DNA of 64,000 bases, taken from NCBI RefSeq assembly GCF_001953985.1, contig NZ_MBEI01000058.1, positions 310,001 to 374,000 of the forward strand, in the 5' to 3' direction. This document shows, one piece after another, positions 43,213-53,933 of the stretch; the first letter of the stretch is position 1; each line of letters starts with the position of its first letter. Source of the stretch: Mycobacterium colombiense. Its GTDB lineage: Bacteria > Actinomycetota > Actinomycetes > Mycobacteriales > Mycobacteriaceae. A program made the position numbers and the translations under genes. The notes beneath the pieces are model-generated. The model saw nothing but the letters and a program-made list of their open reading frames with translations. It was not told where the DNA came from and searched no databases.

Positions 43213-44043
43213 GTGGCGCAGACACCGCAGAACACTCCCCGTCCGCCCGAAGGTGATTGGCTGGGCACGCCGTACCTGCGCTTCGAGCGTCAGGGCCCGA
43301 TCGCCGTCTGCACCATCGACCGGCCGGAGGCGCGCAATGCCCTGAGCCCGGCGATGTATTTCGGGATCCGTTATGCGGTGGGGCGTCTCAACGAGGACAA
43401 GGACCTGGCCGGGCTGGTGCTCACCGGGACCGGTGATGTCTTTGCCCCCGGCGGCGACATGGGCGGTGGGGGAGGCGCGGACAACTGGATCACCTTCGGT
43501 TCCGCGCTGGGCATGGACGTGACGCCGTTCGACGCGGTGCGCACCTCCGGCAAGCCGATCGTGTCCGCGGTCAACGGGTTGTGCCAGGGTGGTGGCTTCC
43601 AGATTGCGCTGTGCAGCGACCTGTCGGTGGTGAGCGATCGGGCGACCTTCCGGGTGCCCGAGCTGTTCCGCGGCTACGCCGACACCTACTACAGCCAGAT
43701 GCTCACCCGCGTCATCGGGCCGGTGCGCACCCGCGACCTGATGTTCACCGGACGGGTGCTCACCGCGGTCGAAGCCCTCGACTGGGGCCTGGTCACCCGC
43801 GTCGTGCCGCACGAGGGCCTACTCGACGCGGCGAAAGACGTTCTCGCGCAATGCTGTCGAACCGCGCCGCGCGCCCGTGGCGTCATCAAGTCGAGCATCG
43901 ACAGCTACCTGGGTCTCTATGACCGCATCGGCATGACCGCCAGCCTGTCGGACGCCGAGGCCATCGAAGGCTTCCGCTCGTTCAAGGAGCGCCGCTCACC
44001 CGACTGGGTGCACCCGGAGTTGCGCGTCGAGGGACGGCTATAA
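43213..44043 (+). CDS. Enoyl-CoA hydratase/isomerase (crotonase) family
   Basis: A 276-residue crotonase with GAGAGGAG before the GTG start. The CoA-binding loop is ARNALSPAMYFGIR and the oxyanion region VNGLCQGGGFQIALCSDL with PELFRG. The catalytic Glu pair of true hydratases is not obvious, so isomerase or other crotonase chemistry is possible. Confidence 0.9.
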   Translation: MAQTPQNTPRPPEGDWLGTPYLRFERQGPIAVCTIDRPEARNALSPAMYFGIRYAVGRLNEDKDLAGLVLTGTGDVFAPGGDMGGGGGADNWITFGSALGMDVTPFDAVRTSGKPIVSAVNGLCQGGGFQIALCSDLSVVSDRATFRVPELFRGYADTYYSQMLTRVIGPVRTRDLMFTGRVLTAVEALDWGLVTRVVPHEGLLDAAKDVLAQCCRTAPRARGVIKSSIDSYLGLYDRIGMTASLSDAEAIEGFRSFKERRSPDWVHPELRVEGRL

Positions 44044-44079
44044 GTCGATCCACTCGCTGCCCAGCATCCACGCAAGTGC

Positions 44080-45639
<1,560 letters not shown>

Positions 45640-45732
45640 GGACCCCTCCGCGTTCGATTCGTTCCAGTTTTTAATACGCGGTCGGTCCCGCGCGCGCGAC
45701 GCCGACCCTCGCCGGCGCGGGTCGCCAGCGCC

Positions 45733-46335
45733 TCACTCCATGGAGCCGATCATCATTCCGCCGTCACCGGCGGCCTGGGTGGTCGCGCTGCTGTCCTGCC
45801 GGAAGTCGATGAACGCCGATCGGCCGTTCGAGGTGTTCAGCAGCTCGGTGAACGTGCCGATCACCGGAATCGTGCCCTGCGGGTGCACCACGGTCGCGGT
45901 GTAGTTGACGGAGGCCTCCTGCTGGAAATTGGCGCCGGGCAGCGCCTTGGTGTCGGGTGGGTTCAGGCGGTTCACATCGGTCAAGATGGCAGAGGCGCCG
46001 CCGGTGAACTGGTCGATGTCGGCCTGCAGGAGCCCGGCGGCATCCGTGCCGCCCGCGGACTTGACCGTGATGCGCAGCTGCGCGCTGGTGTCGGCGTTGT
46101 TCAGCGCCACCCAGTTCGGGCCGCGGTGTCCGACCGTCCAGCCGGGCGCGGGGGTGACCGAGACGCCCTGCGCGATGGCGATCGCGTCGTCGGAAGCCAG
46201 CGTGATCGCGGCGGTGCGTTCGGCGCGGTTGGCGGAGCAGGCCAGGACGACCACGGCGATCACGGCGGCCGCGCTCACCGCCCCGCCACGCCGGTCGGCC
46301 CGACGGAAAAGCAGCTGGGGCTGAGTTGCTGACAT
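45733..46335 (-). CDS. Membrane-anchored exported protein, LpqN-like
   Basis: A 200-residue protein with a hydrophobic segment (about 19-33, AVSAAAVIAVVVLAC) and an extracytoplasmic alpha/beta domain (VSVTPAPGWTVGHRGPNWVALNNAD) resembling the LpqN/LpqT fold. VVLAC could act as a lipobox (LAC). Function unknown. Confidence 0.7.
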   Translation of the reverse strand: MSATQPQLLFRRADRRGGAVSAAAVIAVVVLACSANRAERTAAITLASDDAIAIAQGVSVTPAPGWTVGHRGPNWVALNNADTSAQLRITVKSAGGTDAAGLLQADIDQFTGGASAILTDVNRLNPPDTKALPGANFQQEASVNYTATVVHPQGTIPVIGTFTELLNTSNGRSAFIDFRQDSSATTQAAGDGGMMIGSME

Positions 46336-46430
46336 CGTGATTCCTAACGCCGTCGGGCGCTGCGAAATTCGCCCGTCGGCTCATCGTCCTCCAGTGGCGG
46401 CGGCAATGTCCAAGTTGGGTTTGCTATAGC

Positions 46431-46451
46431 TTGATACAGCCGAGGTATCAA
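46431..46451. promoter_or_regulatory. Inverted repeat TTGATAC-N7-GTATCAA
   Basis: Perfect 7-bp arms in the divergent gap between the exported protein and the SDR at 46586. A further GATAC lies at 46457. Possible repressor site; no regulator is adjacent. Confidence 0.45.
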
Positions 46452-46585
46452 ACCGCGATACGGCTCTGTAAAACTCAGGGCGCGAACCGGTTTGGCACTT
46501 AATCCGATATTCGCGAACCGACTGCGCGGCGGTGTGTCACCATGACTGGGCCGACCGGCCCGACCTGCCCAGACAAGGATCCGAC

Positions 46586-47377
46586 ATGGTGAACCCCGAG
46601 CGCGCCCGTTCCCGCACCTTCGTCGTGACCGGCGCCTCATCGGGAATCGGACTGGCCACCGCGCGGCGGCTGTTGGCCGAGGGCGGGACCGTGATCGGTG
46701 CCGACTTGGCCGCCCCGCCCGACGACCTGGGCCCGGGGTTCACCTTCGTGTCCGCCGACGTGACCGACGAAGCCGCGATCGCCGCGGTGCTGGCCGCGGT
46801 GCCGGGCCGCCTGGACGGGCTCTTCCACGCCGCCGGTGTCGCCGGGGGAGGCCCGGTGCACCTGCTCGATCGTGCCGAATGGGACCGGGTGATCGGCATC
46901 AACCTCACCGGCACCTTCGTGGTGGCGAAGGCGGCTCTGGCCAGGATGATCGAACAACCCCGGGCCGACGGCGAGCGGGGCTCGATCGTGACCGTCGCCA
47001 GCGTCGAGGGCCTCGAGGGCACCGCGGGCGGCAGCTCGTACAACGCGGCCAAGGGTGGCGTCGTGCTGCTCACCAAGAACATCGCGCTCGACTACGGGCC
47101 CAGCGGCATCCGGGCCAACGTCATCTGCCCAGGGTTCATCGAAACGCCCATGGCGCACAGCGTCTTCAGCATCCCCGGGATGGAGCGCCCGCTGGCCTCC
47201 ATCACCAAGGAACACGCCCTGCAGCGGCTGGGGCAGCCCGAAGAGATCGCCGCCATGGCCGCCTTCCTGCTGTCTCCCGACGCCTCGTTCGTCAGCGGCC
47301 AGGCACTTGCCGTTGACGGCGGCTACACGGCCGGTCGCGATCACGGTGTCGTCGAACTCTTCGGCTTTCCCAGGTGA
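46586..47377 (+). CDS. SDR family oxidoreductase
   Basis: A 263-residue classical SDR: FVVTGASSGIGLATA, HAAGVAG for NNAG, and YNAAK. AAGGA precedes the ATG giving MVNPERA, 54 bases into the longer frame. Single gene followed 18 bases later by the catalase-like gene. Confidence 0.9.
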   Translation: MVNPERARSRTFVVTGASSGIGLATARRLLAEGGTVIGADLAAPPDDLGPGFTFVSADVTDEAAIAAVLAAVPGRLDGLFHAAGVAGGGPVHLLDRAEWDRVIGINLTGTFVVAKAALARMIEQPRADGERGSIVTVASVEGLEGTAGGSSYNAAKGGVVLLTKNIALDYGPSGIRANVICPGFIETPMAHSVFSIPGMERPLASITKEHALQRLGQPEEIAAMAAFLLSPDASFVSGQALAVDGGYTAGRDHGVVELFGFPR

Positions 47378-47395
47378 TCCGACTAAGATTCGTCC

Positions 47396-48337
47396 ATGAG
47401 CGGTGGACTTACTCCTGACAAGGCGATCGAGGCGATCCGGGGCGCCGGGGGAGCACAGCCCGGTTGTCGCGCATTGCACGCCAAGGGCACCCTGTATCGG
47501 GGCACGTTCACCGCAACCCCCGACGCTCTCATGCTCTCGCGCGCACCACATCTCGATGGCTCGACCGTTCCGGCGCTGATTCGCTTCTCCAACGGATCCG
47601 GCAACCCCGAGCAGCGCGACGGCGCGTCCGGTGTGCGCGGGATGGCGGTGAAGTTCACCCTGCCCGACGGATCCACCACCGATGTCTCGACGCAGACCGC
47701 CCGCCTGTTCGTTTCCAGCACACCGGACGGCTTCATCGATCTGCTCAAGGCGATGCGTCCCGGCCTCACCACACCGCTGCGCCTGGCCAAACACCTGCTT
47801 TTCCATCCGAACCTGCTCGGCGCGCTGCCCGTCCTGCGCGAGGCGAACCGCGTCCCGGCCAGCTACGCCACCACCGAATACCATGGCCTGCACGCCTTCC
47901 GCTGGATCGCCGCCGACGGCAGCGCCAGATTCGTTCGCTACCACCTGGTTCCGACCGCGCCCGAGGAATACCTGTCGGGATCGGATGCCGGCGGTAAGGA
48001 TCCGGACTTCCTGACCGACGAGCTGAAGGCCCGGCTGGACGACGGGCCGGTGCGGTTCGACTTCCGGGTGCAGATCGCCGGGCCCACTGACTCGACGGTG
48101 GACCCGTCGGCGGCCTGGCAGAGCACGCAGATCGTCACCGTCGGCACGCTGGCGATCACCGGCCTGGACACCGAACGCGAGCACGGCGGCGACATCGTGG
48201 TGTTCGACCCGATGCGCGTCACCGATGGCATCGAGCCCTCCGACGATCCGGTCCTGCACTTCCGGACACTGGCGTATTCCGCCTCGGTCAAGCTGCGAAC
48301 CGGCGTGGATCGCGGCGCCGAAGCCCCGCCCGCCTGA
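47396..48337 (+). CDS. Catalase-related peroxidase family protein
   Basis: A 313-residue small catalase-fold haem protein. The distal His is in RALHAKGTLYRGTF (His 28), the distal Asn region is RFSNGSG, and the proximal Tyr is in FRTLAYSAS (about 294). At this length it lacks the C-terminal flavodoxin-like or wrapping domain of large catalases and matches the SrpA-type catalase-related group, which are usually peroxidases. Soluble. Confidence 0.88.
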   Translation: MSGGLTPDKAIEAIRGAGGAQPGCRALHAKGTLYRGTFTATPDALMLSRAPHLDGSTVPALIRFSNGSGNPEQRDGASGVRGMAVKFTLPDGSTTDVSTQTARLFVSSTPDGFIDLLKAMRPGLTTPLRLAKHLLFHPNLLGALPVLREANRVPASYATTEYHGLHAFRWIAADGSARFVRYHLVPTAPEEYLSGSDAGGKDPDFLTDELKARLDDGPVRFDFRVQIAGPTDSTVDPSAAWQSTQIVTVGTLAITGLDTEREHGGDIVVFDPMRVTDGIEPSDDPVLHFRTLAYSASVKLRTGVDRGAEAPPA

Positions 48338-48402
48338 CTGGGGGTTCCCGCGGCGACAGTCGCCTCGCGCCGAAATCGGCCGCAGGTTAAGGTTTTTCTT
48401 CG

Positions 48403-49188
48403 GTGTCGCCATTTCAGATGTTTCTCATTTGCCTGGCCGGGCTGGGTGCCGGCGCGATCAACGCGCTGGTCGGGTCCGGCACCCTGATCACCTTTCCGAC
48501 CCTGGTGGCGCTCGGCTACCCGCCGGTGACGGCCACCATGTCGAACGCGACGGGCCTGGTCGCCGGCAGCGTGTCGGGCACCTGGGGCTATCGCGCCGAG
48601 CTGGGCGGCCAGTGGGATCGGTTGCGGTGGCAGCTACCGGCGTCGCTGGCCGGCGCGGTGGTGGGCGCCTATCTGCTGTTGCACCTGCCCGAAAAGGTGT
48701 TCGCCGAGATCGTGCCGGTGCTGCTGGTGCTGGCGCTGGTGCTGGTGGTGATCGGGCCGCGGATCCAGGCGTGGACGGCCCGCCGCGCCGCGGACGCGGG
48801 ACGCTCACCCGAGCACGTCAGCCAGCGCCGGATGGCCGCGCTGGTGTTCGGCACCTTCGCCGTCGGCGTCTACGGCGGTTATTTCACCGCGGCACAAGGC
48901 ATCCTGCTGGTCGGCCTGATGGGTGCCCTGTTGCCGGAGTCGGTACAGCGGATGAACGCGGCCAAGAACCTGCTGGCCCTGGTGGTGAATGTGGTTGCCG
49001 CCGTTGCCTATACGTCCGTGGCGTTCGACCGGATCAGCTGGCCGGCCGCCGGCCTGATCGCGGCCGGCTCACTGGTCGGCGGGCTCCTCGGGGCGCGTTA
49101 CGGGCGCCGGCTGTCGGGCAGCGCGCTGCGCGCGATCATCGTGGTTGTGGGTTTGATCGGCCTGTATCGCCTGCTCGCGGTGGCCTGA
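48403..49188 (+). CDS. TauE/SafE family sulfite exporter-like membrane protein
   Basis: A 261-residue polytopic protein of about eight helices. The N terminus LICLAGLGAGAINALVGSGTLITFPTLVALG is the first of the two TauE repeats; the second starts at VFGTFAVGVYGGYFTAAQGILLVGLMG. Family members export sulfite or organosulfonates. GTG start. Confidence 0.9.
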   Translation: MSPFQMFLICLAGLGAGAINALVGSGTLITFPTLVALGYPPVTATMSNATGLVAGSVSGTWGYRAELGGQWDRLRWQLPASLAGAVVGAYLLLHLPEKVFAEIVPVLLVLALVLVVIGPRIQAWTARRAADAGRSPEHVSQRRMAALVFGTFAVGVYGGYFTAAQGILLVGLMGALLPESVQRMNAAKNLLALVVNVVAAVAYTSVAFDRISWPAAGLIAAGSLVGGLLGARYGRRLSGSALRAIIVVVGLIGLYRLLAVA

Positions 49189-49233
49189 CGAGAGACCAGG
49201 TACGGCAACGGTTTTGACCGCGTCGGGCTTACC

Positions 49234-50319
49234 TCAACTCAGCGTGGCCGCGGCGGCTTCGGTGATGACATCCATCGCCTCACCGCGTTTGCGCCACGCC
49301 CGCAGGTGACGCATCGCCCCGTTGCCGTCAGCTATGACTCGGTCGAGTTCGTGGCAAACGCGGTCGTATTCGCCTAGCGACTCCAGCGCGGGACGCACCC
49401 GCTGCACCAGGGCTCCCAGTTGCTCACCCGCTGGCACCGCACCGCGGCCGTGGATCAAATCCAGTGTGCGGCCGGATATCCCGTCGTGTGCGGCCTTCCA
49501 GTACGCCGCGCGCAGCGCACCGGGCGGTAGCCGCCTCGCGTCATCGGGCGAGTCGAGCGCGGTCATCACCGCCGCCCGGATCAGGGTGGCGAGCAGGACG
49601 GTCTCGGCGACGGTGGCCGGCACGTCGGCCACCCGGACCTCGACCGTCGGGAAGTCCGCGGACGGGCGTACGTCCCAATAGATCATTTTTTTGTCCAGGA
49701 TCACCCCGGTGTCGACCAACCGGCGCACCGCGTCGTCGTACTCGTCGGGTGAGGCGAAGAACGGCGGCGCTCCGGCCGCGGGCCACCGCCGCCACAGCAC
49801 GCTGCGCCAGCTCGCGTGGCCGCTGTCCGCGTTGCGGTAGACCCGCGAATTCGCCGACAGCGCAAGCAAAGACGGCAGCCACGGCCGCAGCCAATTGCTG
49901 ACATGGATGGCCGCGACGCGATCGGGCACCTGCACGTGCACGTGGCAACCGCAGATGCCTTGTTCGTGGGCGATCATCCCGAACTCTTCGCCGATCCTGC
50001 GGTAGCGCGGGGTGTCGGTGACGGGAAACTCGTGCGGTGTGGTCGGCGGAAGCCCGCAGGCCAGCAGCTGGACGCCGGCGGCCTCGGCGGCCTGCGCCGC
50101 GGTGCGCCGCAGCCGGCTCAGCTCCTCGCCAAGCTCGCCGCTGGTCGAAGCCACCTGCGAGGTGGTTTCCACCTGACAACTGCTCAATTCGAGCTGAAGC
50201 GCGACGCCGCGCCGCTCGGCTTCCGCGGCCACCGCCGCGTTGTGCGGGGCGGGCGCGCCGGTCTTCGGATCGATGAGGAGGAATTCTTCCTCGGCACCAA
50301 AGGTGGGATGGTCGCCCAT
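49234..50319 (-). CDS. GCS2-type carboxylate-amine ligase (YbdK family)
   Basis: A 361-residue glutamate-cysteine ligase type 2 family enzyme: FGAEEEFLLID at the N terminus (metal-binding Glu residues), CGCHVHVQVPDR, and NSRVYRNADSGHASWR. It joins a carboxylate to an amine with ATP. In mycobacteria the real substrate is unclear because they make mycothiol instead of glutathione. ATG chosen before FGAEEEF. Confidence 0.88.
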   Translation of the reverse strand: MGDHPTFGAEEEFLLIDPKTGAPAPHNAAVAAEAERRGVALQLELSSCQVETTSQVASTSGELGEELSRLRRTAAQAAEAAGVQLLACGLPPTTPHEFPVTDTPRYRRIGEEFGMIAHEQGICGCHVHVQVPDRVAAIHVSNWLRPWLPSLLALSANSRVYRNADSGHASWRSVLWRRWPAAGAPPFFASPDEYDDAVRRLVDTGVILDKKMIYWDVRPSADFPTVEVRVADVPATVAETVLLATLIRAAVMTALDSPDDARRLPPGALRAAYWKAAHDGISGRTLDLIHGRGAVPAGEQLGALVQRVRPALESLGEYDRVCHELDRVIADGNGAMRHLRAWRKRGEAMDVITEAAAATLS

Positions 50320-50341
50320 GAGCCGATTACGGCCCGGGGAT

Positions 50342-50779
50342 CTACCAGCGAGCGGCCGCGGACAGCGCGGAGTCGACGGTGGGGTAGATCGGCAACACAC
50401 CCCCGAGACCGCACGCGTCGACAATGCGCTCGACGATCGGCTCGCAGCTCACCAGGCGCAGGTCGATGTCGCGTTCGCGGCAGCCCTTGGCCTCGTCGGC
50501 CAGCACCTCGAAGGCGCAGCAGCCCATGAAGTCGAGTCCGGTGACGTCGACGACGAAGAAGCCGGGCGCGGTGACACCGCTGGCCGCCTCGCGCACCAGG
50601 TGGCGCCAGGTGTCCTCGTTGCAGGCGTCGACCTCGCCCCCGGCGTAGATCACCACCGACGCGCCGCTGCGATCCGCGGTCGCCCGCAGTGTGGAGTTGG
50701 GATCGCCGAGTTCGTAGACGAGCTTGGTGCTCAGCGTCAAATGACTCGTGGGCATCGCTTCAACAATGGCGAAATTCAT
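50342..50779 (-). CDS. STAS-domain anti-anti-sigma factor with Cys at the phospho-site
   Basis: A 145-residue STAS protein. The segment VVDVTGLDFMGCCAFEVL aligns with the antagonist phosphorylation loop (D-x-S/T-x-L-x-F-M-D/G-S-S), but the Ser pair is Cys87-Cys88. Phosphoswitching by a SpoIIAB-type kinase is therefore unlikely; redox control is an alternative, as proposed for RsfA in M. tuberculosis. It lies 22 bases after the GCS2 gene. AGGGGG precedes the ATG. Confidence 0.82.
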   Translation of the reverse strand: MNFAIVEAMPTSHLTLSTKLVYELGDPNSTLRATADRSGASVVIYAGGEVDACNEDTWRHLVREAASGVTAPGFFVVDVTGLDFMGCCAFEVLADEAKGCRERDIDLRLVSCEPIVERIVDACGLGGVLPIYPTVDSALSAAARW

Positions 50780-50836
50780 GGTGGACCCCCTGATCGACAA
50801 GCGCCCTGCGGCGCCCCGATGGATGCCCGTCCTAAT

Positions 50837-50850
50837 GTCTGAAGACAGAC
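50837..50850. promoter_or_regulatory. Palindrome GTCTG-N4-CAGAC
   Basis: Perfect 5-bp arms between the STAS gene and the TetR gene. It shares the AGAC/GTCT theme with the next site. Confidence 0.45.
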
Positions 50851-50886
50851 TGTTTGTTCGCTTATGCGAATCTCATTTCTATAACG

Positions 50887-50904
50887 AGACAGGGCGGTCT
50901 GTCT
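50887..50904. promoter_or_regulatory. Palindrome AGACAG-N6-CTGTCT
   Basis: Perfect 6-bp arms, 34 bp before the TetR start. Likely autoregulatory operator. Confidence 0.55.
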
Positions 50905-50938
50905 ACCGGTGGGGGCCTAAGAGTACGTTAAGTCCTGT

Positions 50939-51556
50939 ATGACAACTCCGGATGTCGGAGCACCCACCGCGTCGCCTCGTGAACGCGTACTGACCGCCGC
51001 ATATGACCTGTTCAGCCGGCGTGGTATCCGCGCGGTGGGCACCGACGAGGTGATCGCGCGGGCCGGTGTCGCCAGGGCGACGCTGTACCGCCATTTCGCG
51101 ACCAAGAACGACCTGGTGCTGGCCGTGCTGGAGCGCCGCGAGGAGCTCTGGACCCGCGGTTTGATCGAGGAGCAGTCGCGCCAGCGCGGCAACACCCCCG
51201 AGGAACAGTTGCTGGCGATCTTCGACGTCATGCATGACTGGTTCCGGCTCAGCGACCGCTACGAGGGTTGCTCGTTCATCAATGTGCTGCTCGAGGTGGG
51301 ACCCGATCACCCGGCCGGTCGGGCCTGCATCACCCACATCGACCGCGTCCGCGACATCGTGCGGGGCCGTGCCGTTGCAGCCGCCTTGACCGACGTCGAG
51401 GAATTCGCCTCGTCCTGGCACATTTTGATGAAGGGCGCGATCATCCTGGCCGCCGTCGGGGACCTGGACGCCGCCCTGCGCGCCCGCAAGATGGCCCGCA
51501 CTTTGATCGACGAACACCGGCCGCGGTTGGTGGCGGACGCCGGCGAGGCCGTTTAG
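50939..51556 (+). CDS. TetR/AcrR family regulator
   Basis: A 205-residue TetR protein with the helix-turn-helix GTDEVIARAGVARATLYRHFATKNDLVLAVLERR. The ligand domain is of the TetR_C group with YEGCSFINVLLEV. It is divergent from the STAS gene and overlaps the DedA stop by 4 bases. Two AGAC-type palindromes precede it. Confidence 0.9.
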   Translation: MTTPDVGAPTASPRERVLTAAYDLFSRRGIRAVGTDEVIARAGVARATLYRHFATKNDLVLAVLERREELWTRGLIEEQSRQRGNTPEEQLLAIFDVMHDWFRLSDRYEGCSFINVLLEVGPDHPAGRACITHIDRVRDIVRGRAVAAALTDVEEFASSWHILMKGAIILAAVGDLDAALRARKMARTLIDEHRPRLVADAGEAV

Positions 51557-52221
51557 TCAGACGGTGTCGACGCGCCTGCGCCGGCCTTGCGGTAATGCTC
51601 GGCCTCCAATTCCGCGATCATCCGGGATGTGCGTTCCCGCAACAGGATTGCGGCGGTAAGCCCGGCCACGACGGCGATCACCAGGCCGATCCAGGAGAAT
51701 CGTTCCAACCAGCGCTCGGCGGCGATTCCGGCGAAGTACACCAACGCGGTCGTGCCGCCCGCCCAGCAGATGGCGCCCGAGACGTTGGCCGCCAGGAACC
51801 GCGGGTAGTGCATCTTCAGCGCCCCCGCGAGCGGGCCGGCCAAAATCCGTAGCAGCGCGATGAAGCGGCCGAGGAAGACGGCGCGAACACCCCAGCGGTT
51901 GAACAACTTTTCGGCGAGCGCGATGTGGCCGGGCCCGAAATGTTTCGGGAACCGCCGCCCGAGCCGGTCGAAAAGCGGCATGCCGAACCGTCGGCCGATC
52001 GCGTAGCCGATCGAATCGCCGATCACCGCGCCGAGCACGGCGGCGACGCCGACCCCGACCGGATTGACGGCCAGCTCATGGTGCGACGACATCAGCGCCG
52101 CCGTGACCAGCACGATCTCACCCGGCAGGGGAATCCCCAGGCTCTCGATGCCGACCACACCTCCAACCACCAGGTAGACCGCGAGCGGCGGAATCGAGTG
52201 CAGCAAGGGCTCCAGATTCAT
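51553..52221 (-). CDS. DedA family membrane protein
   Basis: A 222-residue DedA/VTT protein: GGVVGIESLGIPLPGEIVLVTAALM, GAVIGDSIGYAIGRRFG and the arginine motif FNRWGVRAVFLGRFIALLRILAGPLAG. About five hydrophobic spans. The family is linked to polyprenyl-phosphate flipping and membrane homeostasis. Confidence 0.92.
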   Translation of the reverse strand: MNLEPLLHSIPPLAVYLVVGGVVGIESLGIPLPGEIVLVTAALMSSHHELAVNPVGVGVAAVLGAVIGDSIGYAIGRRFGMPLFDRLGRRFPKHFGPGHIALAEKLFNRWGVRAVFLGRFIALLRILAGPLAGALKMHYPRFLAANVSGAICWAGGTTALVYFAGIAAERWLERFSWIGLVIAVVAGLTAAILLRERTSRMIAELEAEHYRKAGAGASTPSD

Positions 52222-52257
52222 GCGTCAAGGATGCCTGACCGGCCGCGGGTACGTGGC

Positions 52258-53067
52258 TTAAGGTGTCCGCTTGAATTCGCTCGGGGCGTCCAGCCCCTCC
52301 AGCCGCGGGCGCTTGGGTTCGCGCCCGTCGTACGACGACAGGCCGCGCAGCCGCCGCCAGATCCACGGGAAGAAGCTTTCCTGCGTCCAGCGCAACTGCT
52401 CGAATGTGCCCGCCGCGAAGGAACGCTGCGTGGGGTTGAGGCCGCCGAGCGCCCAATCATGGTTGCTGTCAGGCAAATTGAGTGCCTCGGCGGCCGCGGC
52501 GGCGAACAGCACGTGGCCCTTGGTGGACGCGTGCACCCGATCGATGGCCCAGGTGTCCAACTCGCGCATCGACGGTGCGTTGTACAGGTCGACGAGCCGG
52601 AACCCGTAGCGATGGGCGGCCGCGCTGATGGCCCCGTTGATCCGGGCGAGCCGCCCCGCCACCAGCCGGCCCAGCGGCAGGAACTGGGCGACGTTCGGGA
52701 AGGTCGTCGTCACCACCGTCGCGCCCGAATCGGCCAGCGCGGCGTAGATGTGCTCGAGGTCGGCCAGGGCGGGCGCAAACGATCGCCCGGGCTGGATGAC
52801 GTCGTTCATGCCGGCGCAGACGGTGATCAGGTCGGGCCGCATCGCCAGCGCCTGCGGAAGCTGCTCGGTGAGCACGTGACCGATCCGTTTTCCACGGATC
52901 GCGAGGTTGGCGTACTGCAGGCCGGGATAGAGCGAATCGACCATCACCGCGAGCCTGTCGGCGAATCCGAGCAGGCCGATCGTGTCGTCGCCGTCCCACA
53001 GGCCCTCGGTCTGGCTGTCACCGATGGCGACGTAACGGCGGTATCCAGCGTGAATAGCCCCGCTCAC
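52258..53067 (-). CDS. SGNH/GDSL hydrolase
   Basis: A 269-residue esterase-type protein. Block I is YVAIGDSQTEG (Ser nucleophile), block III is VCAGMNDVIQP (Asn), and block V is IDRVHASTKGH (Asp/His). The longer frame would overlap the divergent IclR gene, so I took the GTG giving VSGAIHAGY. No signal peptide is evident. Confidence 0.88.
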   Translation of the reverse strand: MSGAIHAGYRRYVAIGDSQTEGLWDGDDTIGLLGFADRLAVMVDSLYPGLQYANLAIRGKRIGHVLTEQLPQALAMRPDLITVCAGMNDVIQPGRSFAPALADLEHIYAALADSGATVVTTTFPNVAQFLPLGRLVAGRLARINGAISAAAHRYGFRLVDLYNAPSMRELDTWAIDRVHASTKGHVLFAAAAAEALNLPDSNHDWALGGLNPTQRSFAAGTFEQLRWTQESFFPWIWRRLRGLSSYDGREPKRPRLEGLDAPSEFKRTP

Positions 53068-53117
53068 GATGCCGAGAATAATACGAAGCCGCGCCCATAA
53101 CTGGTTACCGTGGATCC

Positions 53118-53933
53118 ATGCCACACAAGCGTGAGCCCGACGCCGGGGATGCCGAGGCGTCGCCCGTCGCCGATTCGCTTGCGCCGCAGTATCCGATCGA
53201 GTCGGTCGACAACGCGCTCAAGCTGTTGCTGCTGTTGGGTGAGCAGCCGCAGATCCGGCTGAGCGAGGCGACCCGCTATCTGGGCGTGGCGTCGTCGACC
53301 GCGCATCGCTTGCTGGCGATGCTGGCCTACCGCGGATTCGTCCGGCAGGACCCGGTGTCAAAGGCCTATCTGCCCGGTTCCTCGTTGACCGGGGTGGCGT
53401 TCGCCATCTTCGGCCGCATCGACATCGCGCGAACCGCCGCGCCCGTCATGCGCAGCCTCAGCGAACAACTGCGCGAGACGGTGCACGTCGGCATGCTCGA
53501 CGGACCCAGCGTCCGCTTCGTCGCCGCCGTGGAGGGGCCCGCGGCGGTGCGGGTGGCGTCGCGGCTGGGCCGGGCCATGCCGGCCCACTGCACCTCGACG
53601 GGCAAGGTCATGCTGGCCCAGTTGCCGCAGCCGGAACTGCGCGCGCTGCTGCCGCGCGAGCAGCTGAAGCGCATCACCTCGCATTCGATCGGCAGCCGTA
53701 CCGAGTTGGAAGTTGAGCTCGCCGGCATCCGCGAGCGCGGCTACGCCACCAACCGGGAAGAGAGTGAGGAAGGTGTCGCGTCGGTCGCCGTGCCGATCCC
53801 GACCCGCGCGCCCGGGCTGCGGCTCGCGCTCAACGCCGCCGCGCCGCAAGACCGGCTGACGGCCTCCCGGTATCCGACCGTGGCCGCCGCACTTGTGGCC
53901 GCCGCCAAGGAGATTGGCGATCAGCTCTCGTAA
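53118..53933 (+). CDS. IclR family regulator of the aromatic block
   Basis: A 271-residue IclR protein: helix-turn-helix at about 50-80 (RLSEATRYLGVASSTAHRLLAMLAYRGFV) and effector domain with HCTSTGKVMLAQLP and YATNREESEEGVASVAVPI. PcaR/PobR-like and PadR (phthalate) regulators belong to this family. It overlaps the convergent aldolase-type gene by 13 bases, so it faces the dioxygenase operon tail to tail. Confidence 0.9.
   Translation: MPHKREPDAGDAEASPVADSLAPQYPIESVDNALKLLLLLGEQPQIRLSEATRYLGVASSTAHRLLAMLAYRGFVRQDPVSKAYLPGSSLTGVAFAIFGRIDIARTAAPVMRSLSEQLRETVHVGMLDGPSVRFVAAVEGPAAVRVASRLGRAMPAHCTSTGKVMLAQLPQPELRALLPREQLKRITSHSIGSRTELEVELAGIRERGYATNREESEEGVASVAVPIPTRAPGLRLALNAAAPQDRLTASRYPTVAAALVAAAKEIGDQLS

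Noticed and set aside
46637..48412. 591-codon open frame on the minus strand
   Set aside because: Antisense to the SDR and catalase-like genes, with no recognisable protein.
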